NCBI GenBank assembly: GCA_030849805.1
Contig: JASANZ010002271.1
Span: 122,691-186,690 of the forward strand
DNA: 64,000 nucleotides
Origin: Sergeia podlipaevii
Taxonomy: Eukaryota > Euglenozoa > Kinetoplastea > Trypanosomatida > Trypanosomatidae
Reading direction: 5' to 3'
Shown here: in pieces, positions 1 to 10,212 of the stretch
Layout: each line of letters opens with the position of its first letter
Position numbering within the stretch: position 1 is the first letter of the stretch
Notes under the pieces: generated by a model
Databases searched by the model: none
The model's input: only the letters and a program-made list of their open reading frames with translations
Told to the model about the DNA's origin: nothing
Program-made: the position numbers and the translations under genes

Positions 1-10
1 CAATGGTCGC

Positions 11-2575
11 ATGACGAGCGAGAGCTCTTACTCCGTGACGTGTCTGCGCACCATCGGCTTTGGTGTGAACCCGCAGAGACAGCTGTATCTCGAGAACCCT
101 GAAGCCTTCAACGCGCTGGCGCACCGTGTTCGCTCTGGTGCAACGTCGCTGTCGGAGCGCTGGCCTGTTACGGTTACTCGCACCCTCAACGCCGTCCTCG
201 GCAACACCAACATTGCTGACCCCGCCGAAGCTATTCAGCAGATGATGCGCATCAAGCTCAATAGCATCATGCGCAGCCGCTACGCGTCTGTCGTGAATGC
301 GGCTGACAACAACGACCCCAACAAGGCTGAGGTGAGCAGTAGTAGTGTTAGCTTCATGGATGAACTCTCCGACCCTAGCAAGTCCATTGAACTCAATGAA
401 GAGCAGGAGCGTGTGATCCAAATGGCTCTGCGCGGACACCACATGTACATCGGCGGAAGTGCCGGCACCGGTAAGACTGTCTTACTGCGTGTGCTGAGCA
501 GGAGGCTGCAGGCACACCGCCTCCGTGTTGCGATGACAGCGACAACTGGCGTGGCAGGATGCCATATTGGTGGGTCTACCTTTCATCACGCTATTGGAGT
601 CTCCTCTCGTGGGGAGTTTCTGCGCCGTAGCACCATCCTTGACTATGATGTGATCATCATTGATGAGGTCTCCATGTTCCCATTACGTCTTTTCGAGGAC
701 TTTGACCGCGTCCTGCGTGAGGAGGCCGGCACCCCGGACTTACCCTTCGGTGGCGTGCAGATCATTTTGTGTGGTGACTTTCTTCAGCTTGGCTGCATCA
801 ACGAGGACTCTGTCATTGGCTCTGCGCTCTTCCAGAAAAACTTTGTGAAGCTGCGCCTCGAGACGCAAGTGCGACAGTCCGCTTATCCAAAGTTTGCCGC
901 TGACCTTCAAAAGATGCGTCTGGGTATTGTACCGAGCGACCTCACAAAGACGGTACAGCAGCTGCCGCCTGGCACGATGGTGGAGTCCGCTGTCAACCTA
1001 CTCCCCACCAACAAGGAGGTGCACGCCGCTAACGAGAAGGAGATGGAGAGGCTGGAGGGGGAGCCTTTGACGCTGGTGCCGGAGACTGGTATCACCGCTC
1101 TCACCTGCGAGACCACCGCCACCTTGCTGCTGCGCACCAGCGCGGACTTCAATGAAGGCGAGTTTTCACGCCATGTGCGGTCGCTGCTGCAGGCAACGCT
1201 TGACCTGCCGCGCTCTTCTCTGCTCTCACTGTACAAGATCTACGAGGATGGGCACGCGATGCGTGTGATGTTGCCTCCCGGTGAGAGCGTCGCTTGGCGT
1301 GAGGCGATGCGAGAGCGCTTTCTCGAGGTGGCAAGCCTTATCAACGACCTCAATCTTGGCGCCGTTGTGACGGAAATTGTCCCCAGCGGCGATGGCCTGC
1401 ACACGCCTGAGAGTGAGGAGTACCTGCAGAAGCTCATGACCAAGCACCCTATCGCGCAGCCTCTCACCTTCAAGAAGGGCTGCCGTGTGCTCCTTCGTGC
1501 CAACCTCAGCTCCAACCTAGTGAACGGTAGCATCGGCACTGTTGTAGACTTTGCCGAGTGCAAGCCAGAGAGCTTCCCCGACTATCTTAGAAATGAAAAC
1601 GTAGACAGTTGCATCGAGCGCTACCGCGTCTTTTGCTTCACGGAGTGCGGCATGCCCATCCCTTTCGTCCCTGTAGTCAAGTTCCACACCGGCGAAACCA
1701 TCGCTGTACCACCGTGGGAGTTTGTCGTTGGAGGAAACGCCAATACGCACTACTACTCCCTTTCTAGTGTTGCGCTGCCTCTCTCGCTTGCGTACGCCTT
1801 CACCGTGCACAAGGTGCAGGGTCTGACGCTGGTGGGCCGTGTGCATCTGGAACTGTCCCGCATGTGGCCCTGCGAGCATCTGCTCTACGTTGCCATGAGC
1901 CGCGTGCGAAACCCTGAACAGTTGAGTATGTCAAGCTTTGCGCCTGGCATGGTCGTTGCGGATGAGTCCTGTGTGCGCTTCGACAAAAATCTCAAGGAAG
2001 CTCACGTCATTACCAATGAGGAGCTCATGACGTATCCTGTGTCGTCCTGGAAGCGGTGCAACGACACAATTTTCCATCTGCGCCGCCGCGGGTCCTCGCT
2101 GCGACGTCTTCTGGAGGACGCGACGCTCAACGGAGGTAGCAGTAGCAACGGCATTGCGCGTAGAGCATCACAGATGCAACCGTTACTTGGGTCCTCGTTA
2201 GAGAACCAGCAACAAACTGTGGTGACTGAGCAGGGGCAGGAGGCGTTGGCGTCAGCGGCCATAAAGAATGACCACAGTCTAGGCAGTCCCCTTTCTGGTG
2301 TTGCGGGTGGTCTTGACCTCGGTGTGCAGCACCTTGTTGGCATTGAGCAGTCTGTTCTAGTGGCACGGCGCATGCGGAAGTTGGTCAAGCACGTAGAGCG
2401 CGTTGCGAAGCTGAGCGAGGCGCGGCAGAAAGCAAAGGCAAAGGTCGCGGCAGCAGCGGTTGTGGCTGTGACGGGAACAAGCGGAGGCAATGGTGGGGCA
2501 GCTGCAGAAGCAGCGCTGGTGGTGAAGGTCGCGGGGGACGATGACATAGTACTCAGCGAGGAGCACTCCTTCTAA
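11..2575 (+). CDS. Pif1-like superfamily 1B DNA helicase, possibly 5'-partial
   Basis: An ATP-dependent 5'-3' DNA helicase of the Pif1/RecD-like family, which in trypanosomatids is expanded and mostly works in the mitochondrion/kinetoplast. Seen: Walker A GGSAGTGKT at residues 148-156, Walker B IIIDEVS with D218/E219, a GDFLQL motif just after it, the late helicase motif VHKVQGLTL at 599-607, and YVAMSRVRN shortly after. Residues from about 690 to 854 are a low-complexity Ser/Gly/Ala-rich tail. The frame stays open upstream of the first ATG to base 2, so the true N-terminus, including any mitochondrial presequence, may lie outside the window. Family assignment is firm; which Pif1 paralogue it is, and its location, cannot be told from this sequence. 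Confidence 0.9.
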   Translation: MTSESSYSVTCLRTIGFGVNPQRQLYLENPEAFNALAHRVRSGATSLSERWPVTVTRTLNAVLGNTNIADPAEAIQQMMRIKLNSIMRSRYASVVNAADNNDPNKAEVSSSSVSFMDELSDPSKSIELNEEQERVIQMALRGHHMYIGGSAGTGKTVLLRVLSRRLQAHRLRVAMTATTGVAGCHIGGSTFHHAIGVSSRGEFLRRSTILDYDVIIIDEVSMFPLRLFEDFDRVLREEAGTPDLPFGGVQIILCGDFLQLGCINEDSVIGSALFQKNFVKLRLETQVRQSAYPKFAADLQKMRLGIVPSDLTKTVQQLPPGTMVESAVNLLPTNKEVHAANEKEMERLEGEPLTLVPETGITALTCETTATLLLRTSADFNEGEFSRHVRSLLQATLDLPRSSLLSLYKIYEDGHAMRVMLPPGESVAWREAMRERFLEVASLINDLNLGAVVTEIVPSGDGLHTPESEEYLQKLMTKHPIAQPLTFKKGCRVLLRANLSSNLVNGSIGTVVDFAECKPESFPDYLRNENVDSCIERYRVFCFTECGMPIPFVPVVKFHTGETIAVPPWEFVVGGNANTHYYSLSSVALPLSLAYAFTVHKVQGLTLVGRVHLELSRMWPCEHLLYVAMSRVRNPEQLSMSSFAPGMVVADESCVRFDKNLKEAHVITNEELMTYPVSSWKRCNDTIFHLRRRGSSLRRLLEDATLNGGSSSNGIARRASQMQPLLGSSLENQQQTVVTEQGQEALASAAIKNDHSLGSPLSGVAGGLDLGVQHLVGIEQSVLVARRMRKLVKHVERVAKLSEARQKAKAKVAAAAVVAVTGTSGGNGGAAAEAALVVKVAGDDDIVLSEEHSF

Positions 2576-5069
2576 AGTGGAGGCGTTATATCGCCTGTGT
2601 GTGCGTATATATGTGCGTGTGAAGGAAGGGAGTGTTCGTTCTCTGTGCATATGTGTGTTGCTTCCGCGTCTGCTGACCCCTCATGCCACCTTCCCCCCAC
2701 CCCCCGCCGTACTTTTCTTTTCCTTTGTCTCTCTGACGAAGGCGTGCTCAGTGCCTCGTATCTGCTCAGGAGTCGCAGGAGCTTATCTACACCACATTAT
2801 CACCGTTACTTATAGATTCACTTTTGTGTTTTGTATGTGAGAGAAGAAAGAAAAAGAAAAAAAATGTGTGTATGAAGAAAGAATACGTAATGCATAGTTG
2901 CTTTTGCTATAGAGGGAAAGCATGAAATGGCGAAAAAGCGAAGGACCCAAGATGCATTACATAGAGAATGAATGAAGAGGTAGAGAAGGGAGACTCACGA
3001 AGAACTGATGCTAAATATGGGTTGTATCAGGCCAGATTTGGTGTGTATGCGTGTACATCAAGGCATAGAGAGAGAAAGAGAGAAGTAACGGGAAGGCCAC
3101 TCACCATATGCATATGTAGCAAGCACATTTTCTCGTGTATCTCCTTCTCCTCCTCCTCCTCCTCTTTCTTCTTCTTCCTTCATTTGTTTCTCTTCTCAAC
3201 ACTACACTCCCCTTCCCTCCCTCTCTTGCGTCTTTCACTGCTCCTTGAGGAATCATGTGTACGTACGCCTACTGTGATGCCAATATATATGTATTCCCAA
3301 CCCTTCACTTTTGTGTGTATGTATGTGTGCGAAAGTACTAGAACTGGCACACATCTCTTCACTATATTAATTAATTTATTTATTTATTTTATTTATTTTG
3401 TAGCGAGGTGGTTCACGCTGTATTCGTCGTTGTATTCTCTTCTTTCTCACCTCTCATTGTCGCCTTACTCTCTCTCTCCCTTTGTACACGCATATGCGGG
3501 TGCTCCGCCGCAAAAAAAAAAAAATATATATGAGGGAGGGAGGTAGAGTACGTTATCATTATTGTTTGAGGTCTTCAATGAAAAAAAATTGAGGGTTAGG
3601 AGATGATTAGATGGCGTGCGTGCCACCCGCAGCATAGATACCAGGTATTTGCTAGCTGTGAAGGAAATGAAAGGTGATGCAAATGGCGCAATCAATGATT
3701 TACATGAGAAGTACTAAAAGAGGCATTTTTTTTACCCCTTTTTTCTTTTTTTTGCTTTACGATTGCTAGCACATGGAGTATTGAAACACAAAGCACGGCA
3801 CCTTGCTTTTTTGTTGTTGTTTTTGTCGTTGTTTTATATATGTTTTTGTAAAGACGCGCTACTATATAATTTTTTTTATCTATTTATATCTTCTTTTTTT
3901 CTTGTGTTTGTGTGTGTGTGTGTGTGTGTGCTACACTATTACTTGTTTTCATTTATTCATTTATTTTTTACTAGAGCAGCCACTTCATCCTTAACCCCTT
4001 TTTTATATTGAGGAAAAAAAGTTTAACGGAAGGAAAGATGGTTTAGAGCAATGCCTACGGCATTTTTTTATTATCATTACTATTGTACCCTCAGTGTGTT
4101 TTTTTTTTCTAGCATTACTACTATAAATCGCTACATTGCATTACACACAGAAGACACTCACCCTCCCCCCCCGTATCTCACCGTGTTGTATTGGCAGCCC
4201 CCACCCCACCCCTCCTCTGATATGTTCAAGCAAAACAAGAAAGGGAAAAGAAGGTGAGGCACACTTTTAATATCATTTATTATTCACTCTTTTTTTCTTT
4301 CTTTTTTTTTGTGTGTGTGTCTGTGTATGATACAATGACACTGAAGAAAAGAGAGAGAAAAAATTGTACTTGTGTGTCTTCTTCTTGTGCTGCATATATA
4401 TTTTTAGATGCTATTATATTATATATGTATGTATATATTGTATTTCTACTGCATGTTTACTCCACGATTGAGAGTGCTTTGTGCGTAAAGGAAGTAGTCA
4501 ATAAAGCTGATTTATCTCATCAATATATATATATTTGTTTGTATTTCTTTTTTTTTTAGCCGTCATTTACTTTTTTTCTTTTCTTTTCTTTTCCAAGTGC
4601 CATTGTGCATACGTCCAGTCCATATATATATATATTGCTACATGGTAAAGTTTATGAAATTATTTCTTTTTTTTCTCTCATCTTTGTAAAAAAAAAAAAA
4701 AAATGCAGTGAAGGCCGCTTTTTCTCCTCTTTTTTTTTTCTTTTCCGCTGTCTGAGGATAGAAAAAAAAAATGGCGAGAAATCTTTCATTAAGTGATTGA
4801 TTGTTGATCATGTAGTTTGCAATTGTTTTGAGAGCAGTACTAATTGTTTTTTTTTTCTTTTGTTGTTGTCTTAGCGCATGTATTACCACTTTCTCTACTT
4901 GATTTTCTTTTTTTATTATTATTCTTCTCATTTTCGTTCCTTTCTTTTGCAAGTTTGCTCATTGGGCTTATTTCACACATATTCGTGTGTTCTTTATCTT
5001 TTACACGAGAAATATAGAAACAGAAGCAGAAGAAAGAAAAAAGAAGGAAAATATATTTGTCGAGAACTC
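2576..5069. other. AT-rich intergenic spacer, no gene seen
   Basis: About 2.5 kb of 3'UTR plus spacer plus 5'UTR. It holds pyrimidine-rich stretches (about 3135-3240 and 3420-3482), a (GT)n run at about 3907-3929, long A and T homopolymers (for example near 4686-4703) and only short low-complexity open frames. Nothing resembles a conserved protein or a tRNA. Confidence 0.6.
4903..4953 (+). promoter_or_regulatory. Candidate trans-splice acceptor for the AT-hook protein
   Basis: A T/C-rich tract ends in the first AG at 4952-4953. This would give a 5'UTR of about 116 nt before the ATG at 5070 and would exclude the longer open frame that starts at 4878 upstream of the site. Confidence 0.5.
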
Positions 5070-6557
5070 ATGGGCACACACACGGCACGAAGACCTACGG
5101 CATCTTCAAAGGCAAAAGCGAAGGCAAAGAAGGCAACGATGAGGTCACAACCACAAAAAGGACGTCCACGGAAGCCTTGCAGAGTCGCTTCTTCGGTCAG
5201 CACACGAGCAAGAAACAAGAATGAATTGACAAAAACATCAGAGAAAAAGACAGCGTCATGTAGCAAGACTCAGTCATGCCAAAAGCCGCGGACGTGCTCG
5301 CAGGGGCATGCACAATCTCCACAAATGGTAACTGCTACTGCTGCCAAAACAGTCAGAAGGAGAGCTAGCGCTGAAGCACCGCATACAGAGCACGCGACCA
5401 CCACGACAGTCACGCCGTCACAGCCCTCTGTTCAGTCAGATCCGTCCGTTGGCGCACCCACCGCTGTTTCTTATCTCGCGAAGTTCCCAAGTCCACAAGA
5501 AAGCGACTCAGCTCTCACAACGGCTTGCTCTACGACTCAGAGTGAAGGTCATGAACACGAGCAAGAGCAGCCCGAAGTCACAATGGATATCAAATGCAAG
5601 GACCGCACTGCTACATCACCACCACCATCACCATGCATCACTGCATATGCGAGGTTATGCGTGGAAGATGCATGCGATGGGGTTCACTGCCCAGGCGGTT
5701 TCATCCCTTTCTGTGTCAGCAATGGCACTTATGGCGTGTTCTTTCCTGGTGATGGCACCTCACTACAAGCCTTTTCGGTCCCAAACGGTGAGGCAGTGTC
5801 AAATGAGGTGCTGCTTTATGTGAACCCCGAGGGTTACTGCTTTGTCATGGACACCTTGAAGGCACAAGGGCAAACCGTAGCAAACCCACAAGGCGGAAAA
5901 CAAGGGGAGAAGGGGGTGGAGGCTGCCAAGAGGGGTGTGCCTTTGCCTTCAGAAAGCTCCTCAGCAGCAGCAGCAGTTGGGCATGACAAAACCACTGCTG
6001 CTGCTGATATCGCTGGTATCGCGCTGGCTCTGATTCCAAGTTCTCTGCAAGTCAAAGTAGCTGCACTGGTCAGTGCTGGGAGACGCCTCTGGCGCGAGCA
6101 ACACTGTGCGGCACTATTGAGAGCCTCCCAGAACCGTATGGACGCGCAGGAGGATGCCCTGGCAGCGCAGATTGCAGCAGCCCACTCCACAAGTACGAGA
6201 GGCACCACACGCAGCACTGGAGCCACCGATGAGGAGGCGCACCTTTCTTCTGTGCTATGCACCACACAAGAAGGGGTCCTGACGCAGCTGAGCAAAACCC
6301 GCTGGGTTTCATCTTCAGTCATCACGGAGTCCACCACTGAAGCGTCTCACGTCACAGTAGTGGACTACTCCTTTGGACAGATGCTCGTGAAACGAGACGG
6401 TGCTGCTGCTGATTTCATCTGGCGCATTCCCCATGTAACGCACGTCGATCTTCATGCAGGCGCGCCGTACCTCTTCACTCTGGGGAATGTACTGCAACAA
6501 TATCCTAATGGCGTGTTTGCAAAGCATGCTGCGGAGGTGAATGGTGTTGTGGTGTAA
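5070..6557 (+). CDS. Basic protein with AT-hook-like motif and possible divergent polo-box segments
   Basis: A 495-residue protein I cannot name. Seen: residues 1-50 are strongly basic and carry KGRPRKP at 30-36, an AT-hook-like core; 50-190 is Ser/Thr/Gln-rich and probably disordered; about 211-270 has FCVSNGTYGVFFPGDGTSL, followed later by a helix-rich Ala segment; about 428-475 has VTVVDYSFGQMLVKRDG. The pattern 'aromatic-polar-N/D-G-x-x-G-V-x-F' followed by a D/N-G-T turn resembles the strands of polo boxes. Known: kinetoplastid kinetochore proteins KKT2, KKT3 and KKT20 carry divergent polo boxes, and some have AT-hooks. That this is a KKT20-like or related chromatin protein is inference only. 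The ATG at 5070 was chosen because the in-frame sequence upstream looks like 5'UTR and precedes the splice acceptor. Confidence 0.55.
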   Translation: MGTHTARRPTASSKAKAKAKKATMRSQPQKGRPRKPCRVASSVSTRARNKNELTKTSEKKTASCSKTQSCQKPRTCSQGHAQSPQMVTATAAKTVRRRASAEAPHTEHATTTTVTPSQPSVQSDPSVGAPTAVSYLAKFPSPQESDSALTTACSTTQSEGHEHEQEQPEVTMDIKCKDRTATSPPPSPCITAYARLCVEDACDGVHCPGGFIPFCVSNGTYGVFFPGDGTSLQAFSVPNGEAVSNEVLLYVNPEGYCFVMDTLKAQGQTVANPQGGKQGEKGVEAAKRGVPLPSESSSAAAAVGHDKTTAAADIAGIALALIPSSLQVKVAALVSAGRRLWREQHCAALLRASQNRMDAQEDALAAQIAAAHSTSTRGTTRSTGATDEEAHLSSVLCTTQEGVLTQLSKTRWVSSSVITESTTEASHVTVVDYSFGQMLVKRDGAAADFIWRIPHVTHVDLHAGAPYLFTLGNVLQQYPNGVFAKHAAEVNGVVV

Positions 6558-7222
6558 CTCCTTTCTAGTCTATTGCTGTGTGCATACTTTATGGCCTCTT
6601 ATGGGGTTACGTGTGTGTGTGTGTGTGCACTGATCACATGTACCTCTTTTTTTCTTACTTTTTCCTTTTCTCATTTACTTCCACAGAACAAAAACACCAT
6701 TATCATAATTATCATCCTATTCATCACAGCTTTTTTTTTTCTGAATGTATATATGTTTGCCTTATTTTTCATTCTGGCTCTTATTCAGCTATCATTTTGC
6801 TTTGTTCCTTTGGAACTGCATTTAGTGCGCGCACATACGCACACACTCGCTGTCCCTTTATTCCAGAACAATAAAGAAAAGAAAAAAAAATATGACCTAC
6901 CCGTCATACTGCCCAATGGTTTGAGTTGGGTTTCTGCATTTCCAACTAGTATTGTTCAGAATTTTAAGGCAGGTACTTCTCTGAGCTTTTTTTTTGCTTA
7001 TGTGTACTCACACATTTCTCTCTTTACCTTTCTCTCTCTCTTTATAAAATTTGTTATCCACCGCACTGAATACCATTGATTTCTTCTTTAAAGGTTCTTT
7101 AATTATTGTATAGCGCATTTAAAGGAAAGAAGGCACTAGCTTTGTTTTTTCTTTTATTTTATCTTACTTACTTCTCAAGGGATTTAGCACACTTCCTCTA
7201 TTTCTTTCTCTATTTATCAAAT
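6558..7222. other. Intergenic spacer
   Basis: Spacer of 0.67 kb with a short (GT)n run near 6609-6627, T-rich tracts and A homopolymers. No gene seen. The last third holds the polypyrimidine tract and AG used by the 14-3-3 gene. Confidence 0.6.
7141..7179 (+). promoter_or_regulatory. Candidate trans-splice acceptor for 14-3-3
   Basis: A pyrimidine-rich run ends in AAG with AG at 7178-7179, which leaves a 5'UTR of about 43 nt before the ATG at 7223. The open frame upstream of that ATG starts at a TTG and looks like T-rich UTR. Confidence 0.5.
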
Positions 7223-7984
7223 ATGACCTCTGGTTTTCACATTCCTGAGAAGCGCGATGACCTCATCATCACCGCCAAGCTTGCTGAGCAGTGCGAACGC
7301 TACGACGAGATCCTTGTGTGCATGAAGCGTGCGGTCAAGCTGAACGCTGTGCTCTCCAGCGAGGAGCGCAATCTCCTTTCTGTTGCTTACAAGAATATTA
7401 TCGGTGCCCGTCGTGCCTGCTGGCGCTGCGTCAGCGCTCTTGAGCAAAAGGAAGAGGCCAAGAAGGAGAAGAATCTTACGCTCATCAAGGGTTTCAAGAA
7501 GCAGGTGGAGAAGGAGCTTGCTGAGATCTGCTCTGATGTCATCGACCTCCTCGACAAGAACCTCATCCCTGCCGCTGATAGCGACGAGAATAAGGTGTAC
7601 TACTACAAGATGAAGGGTGACTACCACCGCTACTACGCCGAGATCGAGACTGGCAGCGAAACTCAGAAGAACCTTGCTCTTGAGGCGTACACCAAGGCCT
7701 CTCAGTGCATCTCCACTCTCAAGCCCACCTCTCCTATCCGTCTTGGTCTTGCACTTAACTTTTCCGTCTTCTACTACGAGATCCTCAAGAGCCCCGATAA
7801 GGGTTGCCAGCTCGCCAGACAGGCCTTCGAGGAGGCCCTCACCGATCCTGAGGTACTGGATGAGGAGCAGCACAAGGAAGCCGCTCTGATCATGCAGCTG
7901 CTGCGTGACAACCTTGCCCTTTGGACCGAGGATGCTCACCCCGAGGGTCAGGACGACGGCACTGCTATGGAAGAACTTGAGTAA
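7223..7984 (+). CDS. 14-3-3 protein
   Basis: A 253-residue dimeric adaptor that binds phosphoserine/threonine peptides in the cytosol and regulates many partners. Seen: the whole 14-3-3 fold is recognisable, including ERNLLSVAYKNIIGARR (residues 48-64), KMKGDYHRYYAE (129-140) and LGLALNFSVFYYEI (174-187). The phosphopeptide-binding residues equivalent to K49, R56, R127 and Y128 of the human zeta form are present as K57, R64, R136 and Y137. The usual RRASWR/RRSSWR segment reads RRACWR here, with a Cys in place of the serine. The C-terminal tail after LWTED is acidic, as in the family. Length is normal. The start at 7223 gives the expected short N-terminus. Confidence 0.96.
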   Translation: MTSGFHIPEKRDDLIITAKLAEQCERYDEILVCMKRAVKLNAVLSSEERNLLSVAYKNIIGARRACWRCVSALEQKEEAKKEKNLTLIKGFKKQVEKELAEICSDVIDLLDKNLIPAADSDENKVYYYKMKGDYHRYYAEIETGSETQKNLALEAYTKASQCISTLKPTSPIRLGLALNFSVFYYEILKSPDKGCQLARQAFEEALTDPEVLDEEQHKEAALIMQLLRDNLALWTEDAHPEGQDDGTAMEELE

Positions 7985-9764
7985 AAAGATGACAACACGG
8001 AAAGGCAAACCAAAAAAAAGATCTATTACTCCCTATTTCTTTTCTTTCTTCTTTTACTTCTCCACCACCTCTGAGGTTTATCAATGGCATTCATATATAT
8101 ATATATATATATACAATAAACATGCGCGTAGGCAAATGCACACGCACACACACATTTCTTTGTCTTTTTTGTTATCTATAGAAAGTGAGAGAAAATGTAT
8201 AGGGGGGCGGATGGCATCTTGGCTGCCTACTAGAGAACTTTTTCTCTTTTTTTCTCTATTCTTTTTTTTTCTTTTACTTGTGTAACCCTTCTTGCCACTG
8301 TGTCAGAGGTGATGAAGAGGAAAAAGAGAAATACGAAAGAGATGAAAAAAAAAATGCAAGTAGCAGAATAGTCAAAAGAAAATATTGAAAAGGGAATGCT
8401 CTTGTTTGTTTGTTATCATTATTGTTCAGGAAGAGACGATGGACTTAAAGAAGCATCGAGAAAGAAAAGCAGAAAACATGTGAGGAAAAAGAAAAAATAT
8501 ATATTTATACAAGGCTGGGCACCATGGGTTTTGATTGTTATGATTTTAACTTGCACTGGGAGTGGGATCTACTTGGGCGATGTAAGGGGCTTCGCTGAAA
8601 GAGGGGGGTGGGGAGAGAACTGGATCTAGAAGGCAAATGGTAAGATAAAGGACAAGACAGGAGAGAAAAAAAAAATGAGAATTGAGGATGGAGAGGAAGG
8701 GGAACGAAAAAAAAATGAAGTGCGATCATAAAATAGAAAAAGAAAGTTGCATTGCTAGCTGTTATGTTATCATGGCGTACACTTGGCAGAGCGCTTTCTT
8801 TCCATGATTTTTAAATATATATATATATATTTCTCTCTTTCTTTCTTTCTCTTTAAACCACACTTCTACAATTGTGTTGATTTTTTTTTTCTTTTCTGTT
8901 ACTTTTCTTTTTTTTTTTACCAGGCTTTCATTAAGGCACACTTTTACATCGTTTCCTTTTAGTGAGGTATATTTGTCTATGTGCGTGTGTACCTTCCCTT
9001 GAGTACGTGTGTGCCGCTCGTGGTGTTTAATTATTATTATTATTATTTGTTACTTGTTGTTTGACATTCAATGCGTGTATGTGCGCAGTTTTATGTATTT
9101 TTTTTTTTTTGCTGCAGCTGCCTTTCTTCTTCTTCTCTTTTCCTTTTTCTCACTTTCGTTTCTCTCTTCAGGTAGATCTCTTTCTTTCTTTCTTTATACT
9201 CTATCGATTCGTTGATCTGTTTGTTGAATAGGCGGTGAAAGGAGAAAAAAAAAAAAGAGAGAGAGAGAGAGAAGGAAACAAGAGATAGTCGAGAGGTGAA
9301 TAGGGTAAGAGAAAGAGATGCAGAAAGGAAGAACAAACGGAAGGGGAAGAATACTCACGATATCGAGAGAGCAAGAGAGAGCTTTGAAGTGAAAAAAAAA
9401 CCGGAAGGAAAAATATGAGGGTGCGTGTGTCTGCGAGAGGACACTTACTCATCAATATTTTATTTTATTGCCATCTTTTCAGTTGTCGTTGTTGTTTTTT
9501 TTATGTGTGCTATAGTGTTACATCTATCTGTTCTCCTTTTTCCCTCTTTATTATTATTACTATTGAGATACGTATATATATATATAACAAGTGATGCTTC
9601 ACCTTTATTTATTTATTTTGTCCTTTCCTGCGACACCTAGAAACATGTTTTTTTATGATTTAGTAAGAATGAAGTACGATGATAAATGGGACATGCCGAC
9701 ATTCAAGAAAAAAAAAAAGAAAATAGAACTCTTCTTATTTTTTTAAGCAAATCTGAAGCATAGC

Positions 9765-9822
9765 AAGAGGGTCACTTGAGTCCCCTCTTACCAGTAGCTC
9801 TATAGAGCTACGTAGGAAGAGG
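9765..9822. repeat. Perfect 18-bp palindrome inside a longer, switchable hairpin
   Basis: GTAGCTCTATAGAGCTAC at 9794-9811 is a perfect palindrome. It is flanked by CCTCTT (9784-9789) and AAGAGG (9817-9822), which extend the stem across a small bulge. AAGAGGG at 9765-9771 can pair instead with CCCTCTT at 9783-9789, so two hairpins compete for the same strand. Function unknown. Confidence 0.6.
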
Positions 9823-10103
9823 AGAATACGAGAGTGATAATGGTTTTTAAAAGGAAAATCTAGAGCATCACCCTAGCGTCTCTTTCTGTCTCTCGATTGC
9901 CTTCATAATCATTATACGTATCATGAAGTATCACGTTCTTTATTTTATACTTTTTGCTTATTTTTTTCACCTCTCCTCTTTCTTTTCTTTCTCATAAATC
10001 CATCTCGATGGGGGGTTTCCTCTCATGTGTGTGTGTGCGCTTGCTCTTCTTTTATTATTTTTGAATTTGGATCACACAACAGTTACAAACCACCAGGGTT
10101 TCA

Positions 10104-10145
10104 CCCCTCCCTCCTCCCCCTTCCTTCCCTTCCCTTCCCTCCTAG
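10104..10145 (+). promoter_or_regulatory. Strong polypyrimidine tract and trans-splice acceptor for OPA3-like gene
   Basis: A nearly pure C/T run (10104-10143) is followed by TAG with AG at 10144-10145. It sits inside a longer open frame that begins at a GTG at 10027, so it argues that translation starts at the ATG at 10213, leaving a 5'UTR of about 67 nt. Confidence 0.65.
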
Positions 10146-10212
10146 CACATTTCCAGTCGAAGAACTGTCTCACAACATAGACGAGGAGTTTGCCGGGAAC
10201 GCGGCAGACGGG

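Larger units (their letters stand above)
7985..10212. other. Long AT-rich intergenic spacer with a palindrome
   Basis: About 2.2 kb. It contains (TA)n at about 8094-8113 and 8815-8831, T-rich and purine-rich blocks near 9240-9300, and the structured element at 9765-9822 listed separately. Only low-complexity open frames occur before the OPA3-like start. Confidence 0.6.

Noticed and set aside
2968..3546. 192-codon open frame between the helicase and the AT-hook gene
   Set aside because: The product is a run of Ser, Phe, Leu and Tyr from pyrimidine-rich repeats, with no conserved look, as expected of a UTR or spacer.
4878..5069. N-terminal extension of the AT-hook protein
   Set aside because: The added residues are Phe/Tyr/Leu-rich from T-rich DNA and lie across the candidate splice acceptor, so they are 5'UTR.
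5449..5823. Frame with a histidine run near 5620-5640
   Set aside because: The His run comes from CAC/CAT repeats read out of frame within the larger protein gene.
7217..8008. 263-codon open frame on the - strand
   Set aside because: It is the antisense of the well-supported 14-3-3 gene; codon bias of the + strand gene keeps the opposite frame open.
10027..10212. N-terminal extension of the OPA3-like protein
   Set aside because: It starts at a GTG and contains the polypyrimidine tract and AG; the family N-terminus fits the ATG at 10213.
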